Under the pieces are notes generated by a model. It saw nothing but the letters and a program-made list of their open reading frames with translations. It had not been told where the DNA came from and ran no database searches. A stretch of 64,000 bases of DNA from Acanthosepion esculentum (taxonomy: Eukaryota > Mollusca > Cephalopoda > Sepiida > Sepiidae), in NCBI GenBank assembly GCA_964036315.1, contig OZ038479.1, forward strand, positions 58,746,746 to 58,810,745, given 5' to 3'. This document shows, piece by piece, positions 1 through 10,490 of this stretch; within the stretch, counting starts at the first letter, position 1, and each line of letters opens with the position of its first letter. Both the position numbers and the translations under genes were made by a program.

Positions 1-1342
1 TACAGAGTCTTATCAAAATATTTGTTATTAGAGGAAAAACCAAAGGATTTTTTAATTATTGAGTTATATATTTTATTTATCCTTTTTAGAATCTTAGAAA
101 GTTTGGTAAAAAAAAATTTTTTTTTCCCCACATCAAAGTTTAATATGGGAAGTTTAGCATCATTTTTGCAGTGAAAAACATTGAGTGGAAATTCTTGCAA
201 AAATCAAATAATGATCAGATTTTAATTAAACTTCCAGAATTTATTCACAAATTAATAAAATTATTTTAGAAATGTTTCTTTTTTCAAAAATCTTGGTAAA
301 ACATTGTTTTTTTACATATGTTCATTTCCACCTATTTAATTTTATGAAATTTCAAGAAATTAATTTTTGTGCTGCTTAATTGTCTTATTTAGTAATGTTT
401 AAACATTTAATTAATGTCTATTGTCTAATATTATTTATACACAGAAATAGGGAATTTAAATCCTCAATTTATTTTGTAAAACAGGACCATTAGTTACCGA
501 AAATCTGCTCTAAATTGTAAAATAAAAAATTCATTACAACTAAGGCATTGTTTGATTGGAAAAAGTTAATTGCCATTAGGAACAATGCATTTTATGGACA
601 CTATTGTCTGAAAAATAAAAAGTTTCTATGAATAATGAATGAATTTTTACAGGAATTTTTAATTTTTTTAAAATTTTAATTAGTATAATTTATAAAGATT
701 TCAATCTTTAGAATTTCTGTATTAATTTGTATTGGTTAGGTGATATTGCTATTAAGTAAAAATTATATTTACTCATCATAAATTGATTTTGTGCATAAAA
801 ACATGCCAGTTTCTGTAAATATGGATGCCCGTACTCAATATTATGAAAATAAGAGTGATAAACATGGTAAATTTAAAGCCAATTTACTTAAAATTCGTTA
901 AAACTTTATATTATGGAGAATATTTTTGAAAAATTTTAATATTACTGGGTAGTTGAAAAAAGGTGCTGTTATATTCCTGAGTAATTTTTTTTTACTGTGG
1001 ACATCCATAGTAAAAAAAAAAAGTGGATAACCTTCTGGCTATCAATGAAACTGTCACCCTTTCAACAACTTAAATACCTACCAGCATGTTAAAATTATGA
1101 ATTTCTGCAATATTTTAAACTACATAATATTTGTTTCAGATCAGATTTATTGAACTCAAAATTAGGAAATATTCCTCAATGTTTCACAAAAGTATTTTTA
1201 GAGAAGTTTTAATAATGAGAATTATATTTTGTTAAATTTAATTGATTAACTTGAAATTGAAACGAAAATAAAAGTTTCAAAAAAGATTTTTCATTTTTGA
1301 AATTCCTTATGTATTGGATTTCTTTCGAGGTACATTATACAT

Positions 1343-1375
<33 letters not shown>
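1343..1375. repeat. (CA)n microsatellite
   Basis: An uninterrupted run of CA dinucleotides with one CGCGCG variation near its left end. Confidence 0.95.
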
Positions 1376-1470
1376 ACATTTCAGAGAGAATATAACTGTA
1401 AAAGGACAATAAGAATAGCAAGAAAACAAAAAATTATCTTATCCAAGGGTAAGATAAGTTTTTCTGTTGT

Positions 1471-1502
1471 CTTTATTCATATATATATATATATGAATAA
1501 AG
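1471..1502. repeat. 32-bp perfect palindrome with TA core
   Basis: CTTTATTCAT, a run of AT, then ATGAATAAAG reads identically on both strands. It would form a perfect hairpin or cruciform. No function can be assigned. Confidence 0.8.
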
Positions 1503-1599
1503 TACTCCCCGCCAAAAAAGCGATAAGTAAGAGTAAAATACATTTTGAAAAAGATAAATTTTCTTGAAGCTTTTATTTTAGTTTAATCCCAAGCAAATA

Positions 1600-2837
1600 C
1601 AAGGTAACCAATGAAGTTCAAATATATACGAAATGCGTGTAGCAATTGTTTTCAAATTCGGACAGCCGGAAGTAGGAACATCAGACATTATAAAAAACAT
1701 GCACACTGTACCCGGCCATCAGTTATAAGCTGGACAGCTGTGAGAAGGATGGAAGTGTCTAGAGATCTCGTTCAGGGCTGTTTGCTTTACGACTTCAAAG
1801 TGGGCTTGTGAGCAGCTCCATCAAGTCACCACATATGTCAAGCGTTTGGAGATAGTGCTGTGGATGAACTTACTGTAAGGCATTGGTTTCGAAAATTCAA
1901 GTTGGGAGATTTGTCTCTCCATGATGAGCCTCGCAGTGGACAACCACAGGTCTTGAATGACGGAGTCCTGAAGGCGGCCATTGAAGAGGACAGTAGTCTA
2001 ACGTGTGATGAACTTGCAAGACAGTTCAATGTTTCCGATGAAACAGACTTCACCTGCACCACCTAGGTAAGACATACAAACTGAGCAAGTGGGTTCTGCA
2101 AACGCTGTTGGAGGTCAACAAGGGACGAGTGGCAGCCTGTGTATCACTGCTTTCTCGCCACTGTACACCATCCTTATTCAATTGAGTGCTTACCAGTGAT
2201 GAAAAGTGGGTTCTGTACGAAACTCCCAAGCGTTCCAGACATTGGTTGTCTCCTCAGGATGCTGTCCCTCACACTGCAAGACCGCCTATGTACCCACGCA
2301 AGATTATGCTTTGTGTCTGGTGGACAAGTCGTCAAGTGGTTCATTATGAACTTCTACTAACAAGCCAAATGGTTACTGGAGACCTATAGTTGCAGCAAAT
2401 GAAACGTGTGCAACAGGCATTGCGCCAGAAGGGGACAGTGCTGGTGAATCGCAACTTTTCCTTCATGACAGTGCCAGGTTGCATGTCGCGTGAGTAGTCA
2501 GGGATACCATACAGCAACTTGGGTGGGAGACTTTGTGCCATCCACCTTATTCACCTGACCTTGTGCCATCCGATTACCACCTCTTCCACTCCCTGGATAA
2601 TCATCTTCGTAGGAAATCCTTCACCAATGAAGCAGACTTGCGCAAAGCCCTCACTGGCTTCTTTGTGTCAAAACCCCCTGAGTTCTACTGCAAGGGCATT
2701 GAACAGCTGGAGACAGGTTGGCAGAAGGTGCTGGATGCCGATGGCGATTACTTCAAAGACTAAATACAAGTTACACATACTGTGAAGCATTTTCTTTTTT
2801 TTCTTTAAAAACGGACAGAACTTTTTTGGTTACCTTG
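1600..2837 (+). mobile_element. Mariner (Tc1/mariner) DNA transposon, inactive
   Basis: The element is 1238 bp, a normal mariner length. It starts CAAGGTAACCA at 1600 and ends with the inverse, GGTTACCTTG, at 2828-2837. The terminal repeats match at about 18 of the first 21 positions. A TA dinucleotide flanks each end (1598-1599 and 2838-2839), the expected target duplication. It lies in the presumed intron of ZNF-1, same strand. The inside is a broken transposase gene, so it could not move on its own. Confidence 0.85.
1780..2763 (+). pseudogene. Mariner transposase pseudogene (SETMAR-type)
   Basis: Transposase similarity is spread over all three frames. The helix-turn-helix part (TVRHWFRKF, DEPRSGQPQ) lies at 1860-2066. 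The first catalytic-domain block with LTSDEKWVLYE and the KIMLCVWW segment lies at 2186-2389. A second acidic block reading LHDSARLH is near 2455-2480 in another frame. The C-terminal block with PPYSPDLVPSDYHLF ending DADGDYFKD is at 2533-2763. Stop codons and at least three frameshifts separate these. The family normally makes a protein of about 345 aa that cuts and pastes the element at TA sites; this copy cannot. Identification rests on well-known mariner motifs. Confidence 0.85.
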
Positions 2838-2839
2838 TA

Positions 2840-3468
2840 AATTTAAATTTAGCTCCCTCCAAATAAAATCCATACCTAAAGTTTAAAATCAATTTTTACA
2901 AATGAAAAATCTTTCTGGAGCTTTATCTTAGTTTTACTTTCAAACTAATAGATTAAATTAAATTATTTTTTCTGAAATTGCTAAAAATCAGCCATATTGA
3001 CAAATCTGTGAACACATGATTCTCCTCATCAAAAAAATATTTTAAAAATAAAATATACTTTTCTGTAACTTTATTTGAAGAAGATTAGCTGATTGAAGAT
3101 TTGATTAAACTGATTTGAAACAAATATTTTTTACTCTTTGTTTAAAAAGTAGAAAAGCATTTTGTTATCAAGGAGACAGATATTTTCATGTCATCTTCAA
3201 CAATATTAATGTCAAAGAAATAGAAAAAAATAAGTATATCAAAATTCTCATATAATATACATATTTGTGAAGATAGAATAATTTATATATTGAACAAATT
3301 CTGATGGTAGAGCAATCTTGTTTCATTGCAAAATGTTTGATCTTCACTGGCTCGTGCATTGGTGAACTAACCCTAATAACTACATGTATCTATCATAATA
3401 AAGACTGCTTTCATATATTATTCAGTACATAAGTTAATATATCTTTTATTGCTTTTTATTATTCACAG
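2840..3468 (+). other. 3' part of the ZNF-1 intron
   Basis: AT-rich, non-coding. Stretches such as GGTAGAGCAATCTTGTTTCA (around 3305) and TATTATTCAGTACATAAG recur just before the finger exons of the other units (22.9 kb, 39.2 kb, 58.0 kb). It ends in the pyrimidine-rich ATTATTCACAG acceptor at 3458-3468. Confidence 0.6.
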
Positions 3469-3761
3469 ATGTTCTGGATGTATAAAAATCGCAATGGCTG
3501 CTATTGAGAATTTCAATGGAAGAAAAGACATTTCACTTTACATGAAGAACGAAAATATATTCTATATACCAAATGAAAAATTTATGGAAGTACATTTTCA
3601 AAAGAATGACAATGAACGTTAGCTTGATGAAATGATTTACTATGAAATGTGTGGTGTGTTTTCAACGAAACAAATTTAGTGTTATATATGAATAAACAGA
3701 AGAGATAGGTCATGTTTATGTGATCATTGCTAATCTCGGTTGTGAAGTTAAACTCAGACAG
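3469..3761 (+). promoter_or_regulatory. 5' leader of ZNF-1 finger exon, after splice acceptor
   Basis: The leader begins right after the acceptor AG at 3467-3468. It carries the 42-codon uORF (3494-3622) and then a decayed finger-like stretch (about 3640-3680, reading YEMCG-VFSTKQ). The homologous leader begins at 23070, 39369 and 58138, and the same splice signal is kept in all four, so this is very likely the start of the terminal exon. Whether the first exon adds coding sequence cannot be decided; the uORF frame is open back to the acceptor. Confidence 0.65.
3494..3622 (+). CDS. Conserved 42-aa upstream ORF of ZNF-1
   Basis: An ATG in strong context (G at -3, G at +4) opens a 42-codon frame starting MAAIENFNGRKDISL and ending HFQKNDNER. 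Frames of exactly the same length, clearly alike in sequence, stand at the same place in ZNF-2 (23095-23223) and ZNF-3 (39394-39522). The stop comes 139 bases before the ZNF-1 array ATG, which has a weaker context (C at -3). It may be a translated uORF limiting array translation, or the ancestral N-terminus of the protein now cut off by a stop. No known domain is recognised. The frame stays open back to the splice acceptor, so it could also be part of a spliced product. Confidence 0.5.
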   Translation: MAAIENFNGRKDISLYMKNENIFYIPNEKFMEVHFQKNDNER

Positions 3762-5630
3762 ATGGAAACACACAGAAATAAACCATATTCTTGTGAAGTT
3801 TGTGGATCTGCATTTACACGGAAGTCACATTTGGTGAGACATATACGTGCACACACTGGAGAGAAACCATATTCTTGTGAAATTTGTGGATTTGCATTTT
3901 CTTCCAAATCAGATTTGGTCATTCATGTGCATACTCACACCGGAGAGAAACCTTATTCTTGTGAAATTTGTGGATTTGCATTTTCACGGAAGTCAAATAT
4001 GCTGAGACATATGCGAACACACACTGGTGAGAAACCATATTCTTGTGGAGCTTGTGGGTCTGCATTTTCACAGAAGATAGATTTGAACCGTCACATGCAT
4101 GCACACACTGGAGAGAAACCATACTCTTGTGAAGTTTGTGGATCTGTATTTTCACGGAAGTCAGATTTGGTTTGTCATATGCATGGACACACTGGAGAGA
4201 AACCATATTCTGGTGAAGTATGTGGATCCGCATTTTCACGGAAGTCAAATATGCTGAAACATGTGCAAACACATACTGGAGAAAAACCATATTCTTGTGA
4301 AGTTTGTGGATCTGCATTTTCACAGAAGTCAGACTTGGTCTGTCATATGCGAATACACACTGGAGAGAAACCATATTCATGTGAAGTGTGTGGATCTGCA
4401 TTTACTCTGAAATCACATTTGGTCCGTCATATGCGTACGCACACTGGCGAGAAACCATATTCTTGTGAAGTTTGTGGATCTGCATTTTCACTTAAGTCAA
4501 ATTTGGTCTGTCATATGCGCACACACACTGGGGAGAAACCATATTCTTGTGATGTTTGTGAATCTGCATTTTCTCGGAAGTCAGATTTGGTGACACATAT
4601 GCGAAGACACACTGGAGAGAAACCATATTCTTGTGAAGTTTGTGAATATGCATTTTCTGAGAAGTCACATTTGGTAAGTCATATGCGAACACACACTGGA
4701 GAGAAACCATATTCTTGTGAAGTTTGTGGATCCGCATTTTCACGGAAGTCAAATATGCTGAAACATGTGCGAACACATACTGGAGAGAAGCCATATTCTT
4801 GTGAAGTTTGTGGATCTGCATTTTCACAGAAGATAGATTTGGACCGTCACATGCGTGCACACACTGGCGAGAAACCATACTCTTGTGAAGTTTGTGGATC
4901 TGCATTTACACGGAAGTCAGATTTGGTCTATCACATGCGTGCACACACTGGAGAGAAACCATATTCTTGTGAAGTTTGTGGATCTGCATTTTCGCGGAAG
5001 TCAGACTTGGTCTGTCATATGCGAAGACACACTGGAGAGAAACCATATTCATGTGAAGTGTGTGGATCTGCATTTACTATGAAATCACATTTGGTCTGTC
5101 ATATGCGTACACACACTGGCGAGAAACCATATTCTTGTGAAGTTTGTGGATCTGCATTTTCACTTAAGTCAAATTTAGTCTGTCATATGCGCACACACAC
5201 TGGGGAGAAACCATATTCTTGTGATGTTTGTGAATCTGCATTTTCACTGAAGTCAAATTTGGTGACACATATGCGAAGACACACTGGAGAGAAACCATAT
5301 TCTTGTGAAGTTTGTGAATATGCATTTTCTGAGAAGTCACATTTGGTAAGTCATATGCGAACACACACTGGAGAGAAGCCCTATTCTTGTGAAATTTGTG
5401 AATATGCATTTTCTGAGAAGTCACATTTGGTTAGGCATATGCGGACACACACTGGAAATAAACCATATTCTTGTGAAGTTTGCGGATTCGCATTTTCATT
5501 GAAGTCAATTTTGGTAGTTCACATGCGTACACACACTGGAGAGAAACCATATTCTTGTGAAATTTGTAGATCTACATTTTCTCTGAAGTCAAATTTGGTA
5601 CGCCATATGCGTACACACATTGGAAAGTAA
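3762..5630 (+). CDS. ZNF-1: 22-finger C2H2 zinc-finger protein
   Basis: A 622-aa protein, METHRN followed by 22 tandem 28-residue fingers (C-x2-C-x12-H-x3-H) joined by TGEKP linkers, predicted to be a nuclear DNA-binding protein. No KRAB, SCAN, BTB or other effector domain is seen. Framework residues are almost constant; variation sits at helix positions -1, 3 and 6, for example RHR, SDI, RNR, QDR, RDC in fingers 1-5. Finger 6 has its first Cys replaced by Gly (codon 4212-4214) and should not fold. Fingers 7-11 and 15-19 are near duplicates 672 bp apart. The start is the first ATG in the array frame; the frame is open a further 14 codons upstream without ATG. The stop at 5628-5630 falls after the last complete finger, but decayed fingers follow. 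Open length and clean linkers favour a working gene. Confidence 0.9.
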   Translation: METHRNKPYSCEVCGSAFTRKSHLVRHIRAHTGEKPYSCEICGFAFSSKSDLVIHVHTHTGEKPYSCEICGFAFSRKSNMLRHMRTHTGEKPYSCGACGSAFSQKIDLNRHMHAHTGEKPYSCEVCGSVFSRKSDLVCHMHGHTGEKPYSGEVCGSAFSRKSNMLKHVQTHTGEKPYSCEVCGSAFSQKSDLVCHMRIHTGEKPYSCEVCGSAFTLKSHLVRHMRTHTGEKPYSCEVCGSAFSLKSNLVCHMRTHTGEKPYSCDVCESAFSRKSDLVTHMRRHTGEKPYSCEVCEYAFSEKSHLVSHMRTHTGEKPYSCEVCGSAFSRKSNMLKHVRTHTGEKPYSCEVCGSAFSQKIDLDRHMRAHTGEKPYSCEVCGSAFTRKSDLVYHMRAHTGEKPYSCEVCGSAFSRKSDLVCHMRRHTGEKPYSCEVCGSAFTMKSHLVCHMRTHTGEKPYSCEVCGSAFSLKSNLVCHMRTHTGEKPYSCDVCESAFSLKSNLVTHMRRHTGEKPYSCEVCEYAFSEKSHLVSHMRTHTGEKPYSCEICEYAFSEKSHLVRHMRTHTGNKPYSCEVCGFAFSLKSILVVHMRTHTGEKPYSCEICRSTFSLKSNLVRHMRTHIGK

Positions 5631-6340
5631 CTATATTCTTGTGATGTTTGTGAATCTGCATTTACAAGTAAGTCAAGTTTAATCAGCTATATGCGAAGTC
5701 ACACTGCAGAGAAATCATATTCTTGTGAAGTTTGTGGATTTGTATCTTCACAGCGTTCTGATATGTTGAGACATATGCAGACACGCACTGGATAGAAAGC
5801 ATATTCTTTTGACATTTATGAATCGACATTTACATTTCAAGTTTAGCAGGCTATATGCAAATATACACTGTAGAGAAACCATATTCTCGTTAAGTCTGTT
5901 GATATGCATTTTGATTGAAGTCAGCTTTGCTTGGTCATAAGAACACACACTGGAGAGAAGCCATATTCTTATGAAATTTGTGGATCTGCATTTTCAGAGA
6001 AATTAGTAATGTTGATGCATTTGTAAACATACTGGAGAGGGACCACAGTCTTGTGAACTTTGTTGGTCTACATTTACACAGAAGTCAACTTTGGTGAAAC
6101 ATATGTGAAGACAGACTGGTAGAAGTTTTTTTGATGTGCATTTTCATGGAAGTCACATTTGGTGAGGTGTCTGTATACACCATGAAGAAATGTGTTTGTG
6201 TATATGAATCTTCAGACATCAGTTTTGTTGCATCATGTGAATAAACAGTTGATAGAAAACCTATCTTAATACAAATTAATTTCTGCATTAATAGAAACTT
6301 CAATTGTAGTGCTTCATCTATAAGCTCAATCATATGGAAA
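5631..6340 (+). pseudogene. Decayed zinc fingers downstream of ZNF-1
   Basis: Past the TAA the same frame carries two more finger-like units. The first reads YSCDVCESAF and has its first zinc His changed to Tyr (ISYMRSH); the second reads YSCEVCGFVSSQ. A TAG in RTG* follows near 5793. Further fragments with AAACCATATTCT-like linkers run to about 6180 in several frames. The ancestral array was therefore longer. Confidence 0.8.
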
Positions 6341-6407
6341 AAGCATATTCTTAAGTGGTTTGTAGATATACCTTTTGTGAAATGTTCTATTTTGTGTTTG
6401 TAAAATC

Positions 6408-6413
6408 AATAAA
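6408..6413 (+). terminator. Candidate polyadenylation signal of ZNF-1
   Basis: AATAAA in the context TCAATAAAGTG, about 780 bases past the ZNF-1 stop and just after the last finger remnants. It is the first canonical hexamer in a plausible place. Inference only. Confidence 0.4.
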
Positions 6414-6419
6414 GTGTTA

Positions 6420-7740
6420 TTTTTAATAATACTGCAAAATTCAATAGTCATATTTTATACACTGGATAGACCATACATTGTGGAATATGTTTTCTGCTAA
6501 AAAGTCGAAAATAAATATACTGACATAGAAAACAAAATTTTATCATATTCATGAATTTCTCTGTTCACAAAATTTGAAATTGCAAATGAAATATAAAACT
6601 CTGCTTTTTCATTGAAAACCAAGGCATAAATTTGTTCAAGATATGTTTATGCTTACAACTGAAAACGTCAATTCAGTGTATGAAAATTTTGGATGCATTG
6701 TTTGTTTTTTAATTTGCAGTGTACTACATTAAAAGAAAATGTTTTCTGAGAAACATTCAGCATCCAAATGGAAACAAGAGAAGTAAATATCTGAAAATTT
6801 TAGGTTCTATTTTATAATGATGAATGAAATAAAAGCATCAATGTTTTTTTGAATCATGATTTCTGATTTCATATAAACAATATATTTTCAAATGAAATGT
6901 GTTAAAACATGTGAAATATTAGTGTGAGCTGAGCACAAACTATCTTGGACAGAATTTGAACTCTACTTGATGATTCTCTTTTCTGTATTGTTTATTGTTG
7001 GGATATGTAGCCTTCCTTTATTTAGTGTAATGATGGTTCTACAATTATTAATGTTTATCTAAATGAATGAGAAAGTTGTTTTTGTTTAATCATATTTAAA
7101 GAGGTTGTACAGATTTTTCAAATCTTTTAAACATATTCTGTTTTTATGTTGATTTCTATGTTGCGTAAATATGTAGACATTAAACAGTCAAGTTTATAAA
7201 TCATTAAGTATCAGTAATGAGGTATCATTATTATATAGATAGATATGAAATAAAGACATAAAGAATATTTCACTGTTTTGTGGCAGAAAAAATCATCTTA
7301 AATTTTCTCAGATGAAACACCATTATAATTAAATTTTTTCATTGTATTTTATATCTTTTTATCACAACAATCATATTTTTATATTCTACAACCTTTAAGC
7401 GTGTCCTATGGATAAGAATCTAATTATCAAGAAGGTTATCTTTTTGTCTCCACCCTGTATTACCTTCAAAAGAGCTAATTGCTATAAAATATTTTTCTTC
7501 TGGCTTTAACAAGTCAGTTGGTCAAAATGTTTATTATCTACTGAATGCAGTAAGAAAAGAATGAACTTTAATCTTAAGATGTAAGGAATTTCAAAAATAA
7601 AACACTCGTCATATTTTCCCTCATTAACTTTTACAATCATTGGTTGAAGCAGGTAAATTTCACTGGCTGCCCTCCTCTTGTTTAACTTGTCTATTTCTTA
7701 AAATTCTATGTTGGTTAATATAAAATCATGTGATAATATA
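6420..7740. repeat. 3' flank, first copy of block P
   Basis: No gene seen. From about 7090 to 7560 the sequence (TTTTGTGGCAGAAAAA, ATATCTTTTTATCACAACAATC) recurs with divergence at 9470-9930, 10010-10290, 26925-27470 and partly at 30890-31010. The whole 3' flank appears to have been copied along with the finger genes. The part before 7090 is plain AT-rich sequence. Confidence 0.6.
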
Positions 7741-7744
7741 GTGA

Positions 7745-7865
7745 TTTTCCAAGCATAGCTTAGATGTGGCACAAGGCCGAAAGCAGGAGGCACCCAGTGA
7801 GAATTGAGCACACTACTCAATTTTTCTAGTGAGACAAGCTTGCTAACCATTACACCAACTTGAGG
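7745..7865 (-). mobile_element. tRNA-derived SINE-like fragment
   Basis: On the minus strand it begins with a tRNA-like head (GTTGGTGTAATGGTTAGCAA) and runs to GGCCTTGTGCCAC, which resembles the tail region of common cephalopod SINEs. Partial and diverged. The family assignment comes from general familiarity and was not searched. Confidence 0.45.
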
Positions 7866-7869
7866 TGCA

Positions 7870-8700
7870 CAAATCATGTCATAATATATGATATAATAAC
7901 ATCGTATGAATATATTTTAATTACTTCTTATTAGACATCACTTAGCTTTAAACTCCAGCTTTATTAAATCTTTCAAAATTGCAACACCCCCATCCCATAT
8001 ACTACCTTTATTTGAGAAAAAGGATATCTGTATGAGTTGTATTCATCTCTGATCAGTGCCTCATGTATTTGACAATTGCCATTGTGTTAGTGCCTGTTGA
8101 TTCACTCATATTCCTTGTCTTTTTAAAGTTATCTTTATACTTTTATGTATTTTCTGATGATAACAGAAAATTATTCTGTGCTCTTTTGGTTTGGAAACCT
8201 ATTAATAAAATAATAGGTATTCTTTGAAATTTTGATAGATCTGATCAATTTTATCATTTGATTGGTTAGGTCGCTTTTCCTCTCTCAATATAATCTTCAT
8301 TTTTTATTCAATTCTCATTTTCTAAGAAATTTTCAAGTATTTTCTAGAAAGTAGAACTCAAAAGTTTTGTGTGAATTTTTGTTCTTTGGTAAAGAACAAT
8401 TGGGAAGAAAAATTAAGCAATGGTTAGATAGGATATAAAGATGATATCTCCTATTTTTCCAGAATAAATTAGATAACAATAACATAGTTCACTTTCTTCC
8501 ATCATCTTTGGGTGACTGATAGCATATTTATAATTATATGGCAAAAGTCATGGGAGATTACTATGTAAATGTAGTGGTAAGTGCTGTCACCATACATTTT
8601 TCTTACTTTGACAAGTTGAAGTGTAGTAGATGAGTTTGAACAAAGCATGATAGTGGAGGCCAGATGGATCGCATATTTAATTTCTGGATTTTAGGAATAC
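7870..8700. repeat. 3' flank with block Q copy
   Basis: No gene seen. From about 8280 to 8640 a block (TTCTTTGGTAAAG, AAATTAGATAACAATAACATAG, GTGTCACCATACATTTTTCTTAC) recurs at 10860-11150, 11220-11560, 29040-29400, 31020-31310 and 33700-34080. It marks repeated duplication of the flanking DNA. Confidence 0.6.
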
Positions 8701-8739
8701 ACGTTAGAACGCATAATCACCTTTTGTGAAAAGCATACT

Positions 8740-9260
8740 AGGCAGGGCTTGTGTCCTCTCTTGATTTTACTCAAATTCATCATTACTTGGGGTTTCTGGG
8801 TCTTTTGGCTTTTAAGAACTTTCAACCATTCATCATCTTCAAACCAACTTTATTAAGTTCCACCTTGTTTCCACTTAGCTTTACCTTAATCACACAGATC
8901 CTTTCTCCTGATCTACCTATTGAAGCTTCTGTTGCTTCAAGATTCAACTTTGTCACCTTTTGTTGACTGAGTCCTCTGATGTTCCTGCAAATAGCCAACA
9001 TCCTTCCATATATTTAAAAATTGCCATTTAACTCTTAAATTCTTACCCAATTATACTTTAATTTCTTCCTCTCATTTGCCTCCAATATGCCGTCCTCCCA
9101 AGTGAATGGAGAGTTTCAAGAGAAAGATCTTTCAGCTTCCAGGTTTGTGGCAGACCAAAGAATGTTGTCTTAGTAAATGATCTCATCTTTTCCTCAGCCC
9201 TGATGAAAATAATGGTCTTTTTTACTGGGCAAAGATGTCTGCAGCTGATGGTGATTTTCA
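8740..9260 (-). repeat. Block R copy 1, decayed antisense coding-like sequence
   Basis: This block recurs at 12380-13060, 32080-32520, 41945-42150 and 42880-43060. Read on the minus strand the copies share peptide-like strings, here KKTIIFIRAEEKMRSF and FAGT. No copy is open throughout and the family is not recognised. It may be a relic of a gene or mobile element carried with the flank. Confidence 0.45.
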
Positions 9261-10300
9261 ATGAAATTAATCATGAAATCAGTGACGTTAGTATAAGAAT
9301 GATCCAAAATGTTCAAAATTCAATAAACTTTTTTGGTGGTTACTGAATTGTAGTGAGCTTTTCCATTTATGATTAGTAAATTATTGTTTTTATTTCCTAT
9401 CAATATCACTTAACCTTTACAAATAAAATACAGAATTTTAAAAATGAATGAAAAAGTAGTTTTTTTAATCTTATTTTAAGGCAGCTTATGCATTTTTCAA
9501 CATTTTTACCTTTAATGTTACATTAATAAAATCTATTAAATTATATTAAAATATTATTTTGTTTTTCATGCTGATATTTATGCAGTATACATGTGTAGAC
9601 TTTAAATTGTCAAGTTTATAAATTGTTATCAGTAATAATGTATATTAGGAAATATTAAAACTTTTTATTGTATAAATGTGAAATAAAAACATGACAAAGA
9701 ATTTTTCAGTGTTGTTTTGTGGCAGAAAAATAGTTTTAATTTTTTTCATGCACTATAAAAAAAAAATTATCAATGTCATCTGTTGAAACCTAAGAAAGGA
9801 TATAAAATATGAAATATTTCTTTTTTCCTGCACTCTGTGAACTCTTCAAAAGAACTAATTGCCATTAAATGTTTTCTTCAAGCTTAAAAGGTCAAATGGT
9901 TAAAATTTTCAACAGAATGTACAAAGAAAAAAAAGATGATAGGAGGGTCAGAAAAAAACAATTACCTTGTTTTGTTTTTTTTTACATGAAACACCATTGT
10001 TAAATTTTGAATTATTTTAATTGTATTTTTATATCTTTTTATCACAACAATCATATCTTTACATTCTACTATGCTTAAACAAATTTATCAAAAAGTTATC
10101 AGTTGAAATCTAAGAAGTCATTTAAATATTAAATATTTCATTTTATTTACATTTTAAGTACCATTTGAAAGAAGTCCCGTAAACTTTTTTTCTTTAAATT
10201 TATCAGGTCAATTTTCAAAAATATTAATTTTCATCTGAATTTATTTAAAAATACAATGAACTTAAATCAGAAGATTATGTGAAGTTCAGAAATAGAAGAT
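9260..10300. repeat. Two further block P copies
   Basis: Diverged copies of block P at 9470-9930 and 10010-10290, head to tail. No coding sequence. Confidence 0.55.
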
Positions 10301-10304
10301 AATA

Positions 10305-10490
10305 TGCACCATATATAATATGCACCATAATAATATATAGTATTATAATATATATATTATAATATATATATTATTATAATATATAATATTATAATAATAT
10401 GCACCATATATAATATATAATATTATAATATATATATTATTATAATATATGATATTATAATAATATGCACCATAATATGCACCATATCTT
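10305..10490. repeat. AT-rich tandem repeat with AATATGCACCAT motif
   Basis: Irregular tandem copies of AATATGCACCATATATAATA and long TATAATAT runs. It is a simple-sequence satellite likely to be unstable and hard to assemble. Confidence 0.85.

Larger units (their letters stand above)
1..1597 (+). other. Intron-like AT-rich sequence of the ZNF-1 unit
   Basis: No coding sequence is seen. The first 350 bases match, with divergence, segments in the introns of the other units (around 17.5, 35.9 and 57.2 kb, and inverted around 55.3-55.7 kb). The window therefore probably opens inside the intron preceding the ZNF-1 finger exon, with its first exon to the left. This is inferred by paralogy. Confidence 0.55.

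Noticed and set aside
3919..4905. Long minus-strand open frames (160, 137 codons and others) with repeated KMQIHKLHKNMVSLQC strings
   Set aside because: They are the antisense reading of the 84-bp finger repeats; the same shadows appear behind every array and follow the sense codons.
3780..5630. Regularly spaced repeats that might suggest a CRISPR array
   Set aside because: The period is 84 bp and the repeat translates into zinc fingers; there are no unique spacers and the sequence is animal DNA.
7745..7865. Functional tRNA gene
   Set aside because: Only a tRNA-like head is seen, without a full cloverleaf or acceptor stem; it fits a SINE fragment.
8751..8966. 71-codon plus-strand frame in block R
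   Set aside because: Other copies of the block do not keep it, and peptide similarity between copies lies on the opposite strand.
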